Source of the DNA: Sipunculus nudus
Lineage: Eukaryota > Annelida > Sipuncula > Golfingiida > Sipunculidae
Length of the DNA: 64,000 bases
Assembly (NCBI GenBank): GCA_026874595.1
Contig: CM049307.1
Location: forward strand, 43,218,362 to 43,282,361
Reading direction: 5' to 3'
Shown here piece after piece: positions 51,501-63,500 of the stretch (position 1 is its first letter; each line of letters opens with the position of its first letter). The translations under genes were made by a program, and so were the position numbers. The notes beneath the pieces were generated by a model. It saw only the letters and a program-made list of their open reading frames with translations. It searched no databases and was not told where the DNA came from.

Positions 51501-54500
51501 AAACAAAGCAACATTGTTATTATTGTTGTTACCCTGATACAGGCGATAGGTATCTGACAGCTTGCTTCTGTAAAGCAAAGCAACATTGTTATTATTGTTG
51601 TTACCCTGATACAGGCCACAGGTATCTGAAGGCTTGATTCTGTGAAGGCAAAGCAACATTGTTATTATTGTTGTTACCCTGATACAGGCCATAGATATCT
51701 GAAGGCTTGATTCTGTAAAGGCAAAGCAACATTGTTATTATTGTTGTTACCCTGACTCAGGCCACAGGTATCTGAAGTCTTGATTCTGTAAAGCATCATC
51801 ATTATTCCTCTGTTGCTTTGTATTACAGTAAAACCCCTCTTGGGCGAACAGTCACTGGACCGGATGGTTTGTCCCCTATAGCGGGGTGTCCATTCCAGAG
51901 GGGGTCAGGCCAAGGAGGTCCAGCTATGGCCACATGTCAGAGGCCCAAGTATTGGACTTAATCAATCATGAAAGCAGGCTTTTTTCATCTAATATTTGAT
52001 CTTACATGTATGTTACATGTGAATAAAAGTTAACGCTACCGGTTGTTGTGTTTAATATTTTTTTAATTTTTGAATGAGGTTTTTAATATTAATGGAAATT
52101 TATTGTCATTACTTGTGAGAAAATAATATTCATTGACTGACATTGAAAGGATTTACTCGTCTCGACGTAAACATTTCTGCACTGGGACCATTGTTGTTTT
52201 TAATATTTTTTTATTTTGGAATGAGGCTTTTAATATTAATGGAAAATTATTGTCATTACTTGTGAGAAAATAATATTCAAACATTGACTGACATTGGCAG
52301 GACTTACTCATCTCAACGTATACATTTCTGCACTGGGACCTTAAAATTGATTAATTACTCACTCTTTCCATGATCTTTAAATATTTGCTTATGGAATAAA
52401 TAAATTTCTGATATCTCGTTCAAGTTTTATTTAACATCTTTCGGCAGTGTAAGCAAATATGACAAATAAATGCATGATATCATATACGCCTTATGATTGG
52501 TAGGTTGGACTATAATTTCCATGATGCAAATGTTACAGGATCGGGATTGGTTGATATCGCTGAGCCCCCTACCAAGGCTAGAGGTCATGACCCGTTACTT
52601 TTATCTTTCTGGTTTGTAACAGATATGTCATTATCCTTGCTCCTTGGCCTATGAATAAATAATGTGGACCGAATTCATAATGAATATGTAGCTTCACTGA
52701 AATTTCAGTGCAACTGAAACTATGTGAATTCCATCATTTTATGGGCACTGCTATTGATAAAAGGATACATAATTAAAAGTTCTGGCTGAAAAATAAGGTG
52801 CATTGAGTAAAACTGGCTCCGGTCTTATATTCATAGCAATTAATATGCCTATATCATAAGAACTTTTAAGTGATATAAGGCGTACCAGAAGCATACCATC
52901 ACTGCAATTTTAAAGTATTTCTGCCGACTTCAATCGTGGCGGCCACTTGGGTGTCCGTTAGCCAGGGTGATTTTAGCCATCGAATGGACAAAAAGTGTCC
53001 GTCATGATGAATAGCAGGATGTCCGCCCCAGAGGGATTCTTAAAGTAGTAAAAACTCTCAGTCAGCCCAAAAAGTGTCCATTAGCCAGGATGTCAGCCCC
53101 ATAGGGGTGTCCGCAGACTGGGGTTTCACTGTATAAACATTATCAGTGATTATGGAACCAGTGAAACTAATGCGTTGATTGCAATGGCATGAAGTCAATG
53201 CCAGATAGTCAAAATATGTCTGTAAACATTTATTTAGTCATGAAGTGCACTTAGTTGATAAAAATACATCTTCTATTGTATCTGTTGTTCCCATGTTTTA
53301 CAACTAACAGAACAGTTCTGGGCAGGGTTCTTTTTGCCATGAATAAGGATTATTGAAGAGAATCCAGACAGAAAATGCAGAAAAATCTTGATGCAAAAAA
53401 TGCTTGCCTCAAAGTAGTTAAATCACATAGCCATAGGGTGAAGAAGTTAGAAATAATAAAAGGGCACAATTGATCTATGAGAAACATTCAAACTCATTTA
53501 ACAACAAAGTGCACATATTAAGACAAAAACCAAGTGATACAATGACAAAATTTAAAACTAGGTTAATGAAAGGTTTACAAACAATACCAACTATACACAA
53601 TGTCAACAGGACCTCTCTTGAATTTGGCTGTTGATGCCATTTTTTTATGATATAGATACCATACAGTGGCTATCTGAAGCTTCATAATCATAGCACACAA
53701 TCTGATGATACTTACTGGTAGATGCTGTACACAACAGCCCCCAGGCACAGTAGGAACGCTGCCAGCAGCTGAAGCAGTATAATGGTGTGAGTGCGACCAG
53801 CACGCCACGGCTTGATGGAAGGCACACATGATGTCATCACACTCAGCTGGAAGCACAAGAATAACAAGTCTTCACAATAATTTCAAATACCTATACCTTA
53901 AAACCACAAGGGTCTGATACACTCATAGGAAGTTAATTTTGCCACGTAACCTTAATTTATCAATAAACATTTTGTCTTTATACACTCCCTACGTAAGGGT
54001 TTTACACACTGCAGTTGTTCCAGATATCCATCCTTTTAACCACTGCTTTGTGTAGCTAATTTTCAGGGTTTCACCACCAGGGCTGGCACCGGGCATGGAA
54101 CTGTAATCAGACCAATGAGAGCCTGATATCACAATGGCATACAGCTTTTAAACCTGTGACGTCCTGCTCTGGTTGGTCTTATTCTTACCCCTCTGCTCAG
54201 AGGCAGTCTGCCACCCAAACACTGAATTTTAATTAAATGAAGACGCTTGGGTGGCAGTACAAGCAGTTGGGTTCACATCAATTTTAGTACATGCAGATGT
54301 GCATGCCATTTCTAACAGTACTTTTTCATTTTGATCTGTTGGTCAAACTGTCATATTTCCAAAGTAAGACAAAGTGAAGTTATTCTATTGGGAAAAATAA
54401 ATATTACATTCACGGTTGACTTGTATATATCCATGCAGCAGTTATCATTAACTAAGCTGGTTTTACTACAACAGTTTGCCACTGCGTCCATCATGAAAGC

Positions 54501-57500
54501 TTGACAACTTTGTGTGAATCGTTGCCACAGGGAAGAAAGGAGGTAACTTATGTGATTAATTTTGTGTAACAACATTTTTTCTTCATTATTTAGCAAATAT
54601 AACACAACCATATAAGCCTCTGATGTCAGATACTACCACATAGCAAATATTTTGATCTGACCCTTAGAATGGGTGTTCTCTTATGACATGCATCATGACT
54701 CACAGGGCCCTATCACTTATTATAGAAGCCTGAGTGTCATGTTGTCATGGCTACTCTCTGCCAGAACCAGTGTCCTGGTAATCAGACAACTGAGAGCGGG
54801 TCGTTGTGGGTTTAGCCAGCCTTGGCGGTGATACAGTAATCACTTTTGTGATGGTTTGTTACCTAAAATATTATGCTCCCTTTAACCTTAGTACTTTCTG
54901 AGAAAAGTTCTTATGATATTTTTAACTGAGCAACTAATGCTGGGCATTATGACATAAGAAATTCATATCCTTTATCCCTTAACAAACAGGTCCTATTCAA
55001 ATTGGATATAGACAGTGGTTTTGAAATATACAATGTGATAATCTAAACTTACCCTTTTTAAATAAAATATGATGAACAGTTTGACAATCATGATGAGTGG
55101 CATGATGGGACTGTAGAATGAACCCAACCTGCAGAGTCAAGAGAAATGATATGATGACTTATCTGGAGTGGTCATGAAGTTATGAATAACCTGTCATATC
55201 GATTCTGAATATCCACTTAACAAATACATAATTTTTTATTCTCCTCTCATTTTTCAAGACAAATTATAACATAATGGAAATGCTGCTGTGACTTTCACTG
55301 AATATCTGACATTTATCTTCTCTTTTATTTCATTTAATGGGGGATTATTTACAGACATTTATGTGATCCATAATCATATGTTGTTAATAACTCTTAAATA
55401 ACTACTGATAATATCCTGTCAGTCTCACACCATTAATAAAGATCTACCTAAAATATATACTATGTAAACACATTTAAGAACAGCTGGATACTCTTATAAG
55501 AACTTTCTCTATATCCTTAACTGATAATTTTTTAAGACCATGATCTTTGAAAGATGAGTGGGGTTACCTGACAAATGATGCCATCAACCTGAGCCATACT
55601 GATTTCCTACAGTAAATTCTTATAGGTACAGTGGACTTCTGGCAGTAAGTCTTGTTCAAATATATTTATCTTCTTTCTGAACCTTTGCAAAAATTGACTC
55701 TGCACCATGATATAACAGATAATTTTATCATATCATGTTCCTGCCTGCACTGGTGTGCTGCTTATTAAACACAAATCTACTGTCACTGGTACCTGATTTA
55801 TAACAGATTACTTTACTTTCACTGTTTCAGTTAGCTCCTGTTTTCTCTTTATCTAGGTATGTTTTAAGCGTCATCACCTGTCAGATAACTACTTACCAGC
55901 ACAAGGCCTGGGAGTAGATCAGATTCAGTGTGTTTCTGGCGATGTTAAACTCTGGAGCACCAAGTGAGCTGCAGCAAAACCTGGACATCACCCTGGAAGA
56001 GAAAGAGAGAGAGGGGGAAGTATTAAGAAACAAGGGACCCATGGGTCACGGCGCTCAGCTGATTGTGATTGGACTATAAATGTTTCTCCACTGTGATACT
56101 ATATCGAGTCGATAAAGCTTATGAATATCATGTACATGTTGGGCTATTATAAAGGAATGTAATGTAATATGTGAGTAAATGATAAATGAAATTACCTGAC
56201 TGATGGATTAATAGAGTCAAATAAAGTGGTTTATTTTTTATTTATTTAGGAGGGGTTGAAAATTGTGATATATTTGAGCAAATATGAATGCAATGACAGC
56301 AGTAATTAGCAGTAGTAGAATGATGATAAGGCTATTTGTTGAAGGATCTAAAGTGTATGGTAGTCTGCAAGCGTTCAATTTGACAGATATGATGTTATGA
56401 TTAACTATGCTGATGAAGTGATTTATGAATATGTGACTGTATGACACAATATCTCTTTAGTCTTGACAAGGTACATTATTGTGATGCCCACTATGTCTAC
56501 ATATTACACAATATTGACATAATTTCTGGCATGTACATAGGTACCTATGGACGAATAGTTATACAAAATATTAAAGTATGAATATATCTGATTCATCTTG
56601 TTCTTGCTTACTGAGGCTGACTTTGGGATGGGGTTCGGAGAAGGGAAAAGTGAGGGCAGCACGAAGGTGGATGTAGAAATATTCTATTGTAATGTTTTTA
56701 TTTATATAAGAATATGAAAAGCTAAGAGGAAAAGGGCCCTCCTTCTTGGTTATAGTAAAGTTCTAAATATATGATTGCAAACCAATACTTTGACAAGACT
56801 GTCATGAAGAAAAACAGTAAAAGTTTTGAGATACTGTGTTGCATACGAAAATTTACAGATGGACAGGCAAGTGGACAGAATGGACTAATACCTTTATTTC
56901 ACTTTCAAGAGAATAATGCATTGAAGTTTATATATAATCCTATTTTTTTAAGCAGATCCACTTTTTCCATTAAGAAATTTTTATCTGAATCATTTTTTTT
57001 TACAGGTTTATAAATTTTTAATTAAAAAACCTGAAAATATAAGTTAAAATATTAGAATTGTTGCAAAAGTTGCAATCATTATATATACAGAGTAAAAAAC
57101 ATTGGGTCATATTAGGCATACACATATATTTTATTATTTTTAAATCATAAATGTTTAAACTGATTTTAAAAGAAAATAATGCCACAACATGGCATCTACA
57201 AGAATATTCCTTGAATCACTATTAAAAAGTTTTGCACATTGGAGTTTTCCAAAATAAAATAAAAGTAAATTTGATAAAATAAAACATCTTTTCAAATAAA
57301 GTATACACACTGTTGGTTGAATGAGGGACAAACAATATCATTGTGCTAATTACTATCCCAGTTTTAATTAATTACTGGAATTAATAGTCAATTTCACACC
57401 TGGTGAAGTTTTTACTCTTCTGAAGTAAGGAACTACTTATCTCATGAACATCCACACTTTCACAGCAATACACCACTTTGTGGACACAATTAAATGTACA

Positions 57501-60500
57501 CTTTAATCATTGTAACCCTGGTGGTTCAATACAAAATCTAAAATGTAGCATGTCCAAGAATAAAATAAAATACAGAAAAATTATAACATTCATCTAGTTT
57601 ATGCACCAGCTGGGGGGGATGAGAGCAGGGCAGAGGGGAAGCCTGCTAGTAGTGGCCAAGCTGGGCCAAGGTAAGCTGCATGGGGTGGGTTACATAATGC
57701 AAGTGAAGGCTGTACTACTAGGTGGGCTAGATGTAAACAACACTTGACATGGTGTATGAAAACATGAATAAAAGCTATTCATTCCAATCAATTTCTTTTG
57801 AAAGTTCAGATTTTAAAAGATTAAATCCTTATGCATATATGCTGGGAAAATTAAATCAACAGTGCCAAAGTTGGACAAAATTTAAGGTATTGATTTTTTA
57901 TTTATGCTAATAACTTGAAAAATTTGCAAAATTCAGATCTAATTTTGGGTAAACAATTGAATCTTGATTAAATAAAGTTATATTCCTGAAAAAAAGTCTC
58001 TAGGTTCAGCAATTCTCATGTGAGTAAATATATTTCCTGATTTTAAAAAAAAATGCATTATGTTTTGGCCCAAAATTTCAAAATAATACCCAATACTGAC
58101 CTAATTTTTGGTATGTTCATAGAAAATGTATAAAAGAATGTGAATACTAAATACGATCAAAAACATATCAGTGGTTTTGATATTAGGCAGCCTTGAAGTG
58201 TAACAATGGCTTTTTTTTATGGAAAACAGAGTTTTTTTTCCTTAATATCTCGAAGGAACTAAGTCCTAATGACCCAATTTTCGGTATGGTAGGAGATTTT
58301 GGGGACATCTAAAATTATGTCAACAGCCTGGGGAGCATAGAGATGTGCACTGAATGACCTACAGTCATCAAAGTGGACTGCTTGACAATGTAAGGGAATA
58401 CAACAAGAGCCTCCAAAAAAATTCAATAACTAGCCTAATTTTGCAGCTTTTATTTTCAAATTTCAGATTGTAAAAGATTAAATCCTTATGTATACATGGT
58501 GTGAAAATTAAATCCACAGTACTTACAGGAAAAAAACGTGCCATGGCAAAAGTTGGGCAAAATTTAAGGTACCAATTTTATATTTTTGCCAATATTTAAA
58601 AAAATTTAGCAAATTTTGATCTAATTTTTGGTATACAATTAAATTTTGATTAATTAAAGTTGTATTACTGGAAAAAAGTCCCTACCTTTAACACTTTTGG
58701 TCTTAAGTGACCAAATATCTTCCTGATTTTTTTACAAAGTCCATTATGTTTGGGCCCATAACTTTTTTAAATTATATAATACTGACTTAATATCTGGCAT
58801 GTACATAGGAACTATATACAGGAATATTTATGGTAAATATGAAGAAAACCAGATGAGTGGTTTTGATATTAGGCAGTCTTGAAGTGTGAAAATAGTTTTC
58901 TAATAAAAAATTGAGGTTTTTCCTTAATATCTCAAAGGAACAAAGTCCTATTGACCCAATTTTTGGCATGGTAGGAGATTATGGGGACATCTAACTGTAT
59001 GCCGAAATTCAGATTCGTAGGTCCAATGGTGTCGAAACGTGCCAGTCTTACGGACGGACATCCAGACGGACAGACAGACAGACGGACAGATGGACGGACG
59101 GACAGACAGACGGACGGACGACGGACAATGGACCATGACTATAGCTCAGATGACTTATAGTCAGCTGAGCTAAAAATAGGAAACTGTGTCTGCAAGCTAT
59201 AGAGAACATGATCATTGATACTCTCACACATGGGAAGAAAACCTTATTTTCTAGACTGGAGTATATTTAGTATAAATGGAAAATGGCTCCTTATATGCAC
59301 TGATTCAATAATAAGCAAGAGACTCCATCTTGCTCAGACCATGTTAAGAAGGAAAGTAAGCCATCTTCTACATAATGGTTGTCAAATTTTCTCAAAGCCA
59401 CAACTAAAATATTTGTATTGATTTGCCCATCCTTGCTTTAGAAATCCATGTAATGTTAAAATTTATATAATGATTCTCTTTCAAAGAAGATCAAGCTTGA
59501 GTGATGAAATCTTCTACACAGAGCACATCACAAAATAGACTTACTTCCTCTCTATCTCTGCTATTAGAGTCATGAGAATGATAAAGATGAAGTCCATCAC
59601 AACCAGACGGTAGATCTGTGTTCCCATGAAGGTCTCCCAACACTACAAAATACAAAGTAGTTATCTAAATACACTCAGTATCTCAATCATAAACTCATTC
59701 AGCATTATAGCCATGCCCATTGGCTCTGGTCAGGGGTAGCTAGGACAGGGTCTGCCGGCTTGCACAAAGCTATTATTTGTAACCCACCAACTGGCACAAA
59801 AGATCTTAAAGATCTTCAAAATCAAGCTACCAGCTGAGAAACTTAATTTGGTTATTTATTACCCTTAAGCTGCATTTAATTTGTACCTCATAATTATGTT
59901 CACAAAAATGAATCATTTGAGAGCCAAAATAATTGTTAAAAATATAGTTTTAACACAAAGAACAACTCAAAGAGGTGTGCCCCTGGACCCCCTGCCGTAA
60001 CCACCTCCGTTTGCTTTGCCAATGTCCATAAATTAAGCCAGCACTCAAATTTGTCTAGCTATAACCCTGAACACATTATATGTAATTGTTGTATATATTT
60101 TAATCTTATATATCAATGTCAGATCAATAAATTTCAGTCAGTTTCATAATGTATAGCATTGGTGTATGGAAAACAATAAATTTAAATACAACACAGTATT
60201 GCTAATTCAAGCCCTAGTTTAATACATAAGGAATGACAAATTTAGAAAATATACAATACTTTCATTTATTATATTTCACTTTAAAAATATCACAAGAAAA
60301 TTTAATTTATAAAAAAGGTGCTTTAAAATAGAACATTTATTTAGGAAGCTGACTGCAAATCCTGCATTTAATGAAATCTGAAGAAATATATTGTAATGAA
60401 ATGTGTATGTTTGACACAACTTTAAACAGGAGCAACATATTAAGCATTGAAAGAAAAATGAATGTGCAAAAGTAATGAATATTCATGCTGACCTCTCTAC

Positions 60501-63500
60501 ATTCCACTCCATAGTCATGGATGACCCGGTCAAAGGGGTCAACCTTGTCACAGCTGACTGTGTTGAACCAGAACACCAGTAGAGCTCCCAGGGTCACTCC
60601 ATTCAGTAACATGGTCCTGTAATTTATAAACACTATTTTTTTCTAAAACCACACAGGAAAAAAACTTCTACAGAATAGCTGCACATATTGTTAAAGGATG
60701 ATATATTGTGAACGAGTCACCAATATAAATATTGTTACTGGCTGCTTTTGCCTGAATTACTTCACAGGAATCATAATATTTATTAAATGCAAAGTTTTAA
60801 TTCAAACAAGAACAATTTATGTGTGTTTTTTATGTGTTTCATTTCAGAAATTTTGTATTTTTGTATCCTTCCTGCAAGAGAACAAAGCTTAGAACATTAG
60901 AGTAAAATCACAATTAAACAATTATGTTCAGGTCACATTATGTTTGAGAATGCAGGCAGGATATTTTTAAAATATAAATTTGTATTGGTTGAGTTGGACA
61001 TCTCCCTTGAGCCTGAGGTGTATGGCTTCCTAACTGTTAGAGGTCTGAGTTTGTATATATCTTACCATTGAGGTCCTTAGCTGTTGAAGTGCATGGGTGT
61101 CTTAATGTTAATGTGTGGCTGGATTACTGATGAAGTGTATTGTCTATCTCTAAGTAAACATGTGTGGATGGCTCACTATTAAGACATTTGTCCACCTCAG
61201 TGTTGAAATGGATGGTTAGCTGACGAAGCAAATTTCTGTCTTGATGTGGAAATGTGTGGCAAGCTCTCTGAGGGAGTGTATATCTGTCTTAAAGTCAAGA
61301 TTTGTGGTTGGCTCACTCAAGAAACATGCATCTCTTTTCATGTGGACCTGTGTTCCTGCTAGGCCACTGATAAAGTGTATCTCTGTCACGGCTGGCTCAC
61401 CTGTGTGTGATAATTATTATGCCTGTCTTAATGCTAATATGTGAGCCTGCCTTCCTGATGTAGTACATGTGGCACATGAGTGTATTCCTACAGCGCTGCT
61501 GTCAATCTTACCTGCCCATGGTGATGTAGAGTTCGTATCTGGGTTGTCTGTACCTTTCAAAAGTAGCGAGTATAGAGAAGGCAAAAGGCAGTATAAAGTT
61601 AATTGCTGATATGGTCAGTGGTAAGACAATGGGTCCCACTATTTGATTGTCCACCTTCAAATACAGAATAAATAGACATTACTTTTTTTTAAAATAAGCT
61701 AGATGCACAGCTTTATTACTGTTTTTTTTACAATGCTGATAAACCTCCAGATTCAAGAAGAATTTATCATTTTATATACATAAATATTCTTCAAAACACA
61801 GATACATAGGAGCAGTAGGTCAGCCAAGTGCTCTGGTGGTTCTCCAGCTCTGAGAGCTCTTTCATTTACATAAACATACAATCTTCAACATGTGACAAAT
61901 TTCAGATACAGATAAAGGAGTGAAATGTTTTTTGAGATGTAACAATAAGGGCAATTTAAGACACTTAAGTATGTCAGGTTTGGATGCTGGGCTTCATCAA
62001 AATATGTAATGCCACAGTGATTGTCATATGTTAATTATGATATCCTGTTTAAATCCAACTAATCAGTAAAGTGCCTTAACACTTGTGTACTTGTCCTTAC
62101 CTTTAAAACCTGTATTAATTAAGGCTTACCTTAATGCCAGTGTTAATGATGCCTTGCCTTAAATGCCTTAATCAATTATGTCTTACCTTTAATGCCTGTG
62201 TGATTGACAGGTACCACACCAGGTAACCTGAGCCAGCCAGGATACCAATCACCAGCAGGTTAGTGAGCAGTCTCAGCAGCAGCAGACCGAAGGACTGGAA
62301 GCACGTTCTTGTCTCCTCATCCTTCCTGAACACAACCAGGTACTCCTAAATCATATAAATATATCATTTAATAGGATCAGGTACTCAGGCAATGTGCTTT
62401 ATTAAGCATATAAATATATGACCACATAAAACTGATAAAATATATAAACCTGATTATCAATAAAATTTAAGTGACCATGCAGGTTATCTTACAATATATT
62501 TATCTGAATGTCAATATGATTGGCATCAAACAACCATCAAGGGTCCTCTAAAATATAGCAGAACCTGTCTGAAAGATAACCTGTCTATTAAGACCACCTG
62601 TTTATTAAAACCACCCTTGACTGGACCTTAAGCATTAACATTGGTTATAACTGGCCTGGCTCATAAGAACATGTGTGAATTTCTTAATTCTTATTTTACA
62701 AGTTTCACTGAATATATAATCAATCATTTTAAAACAAAAATTCAACAGGTAGTCATGTACGAATAATCATTATCTGTCACCTGGGCATTTTTCTTAAATG
62801 TGCAGTCTTAACTCTAATCATCTACATGGCTAGACTTTAACTTTGTAAAGTATTTGCCAATTAGGGCAAGTGATAACTAGACTTTACTTGCCCTACATGA
62901 ATTTTTACTTGTCTCATAAATTCAGGAAACATTACCACAACCACAAAAAAATTTGATCTCCATGATTTTTTTGTTAATTATATTTCTCTTTGGCATTTGC
63001 ACAGATTAAAACATCATGTAATTAAAGCTAGAGGTATTAAAATGATTTCGTTTATCCTGAAAAAGAAAGCGGCTAACTTAAGATTTGTGACGATTAAGGC
63101 CTTTATGTAAAGGTTTATGTTGCATATACTTGCCCAGTCAGGAAAGAAGATCCCACAGCTGGTGCCCTACCACCATTTATACTTGCCCTGGGCAAGTGGT
63201 TAACCGTTAATGTTGAGCCCTGCATCTAGGCAGCAGGTGTATACAAATGTGTACACTGCAACTGGGATTGTCTTTACCTACCTGCAGGTCTTTAAAAATA
63301 CTCTTATGTTTGAGTTGAGCAGACTGCACCGCTGTGATGGTGAAGTCCCAGCCGCTAAGCACCTTGATGACATAGTGGAAGTCTGAAGCCCCGCTGGCCT
63401 CAATGTAGTTCCTCTTGTATGATATAACCAAGCTGTGTCAGAAGGACAGTTAAATAAAGGCTACACGTACATAATACCAAATATTACAACACTCAATACA

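Noticed and set aside
51038-51619. 193-residue minus-strand ORF with 24-residue repeats
   Set aside because: It reads through the 72-bp intronic array in a frame that differs from exon J for most units. Only its last ~54 codons are real TMC exon. The repeats follow from a unit length divisible by three.
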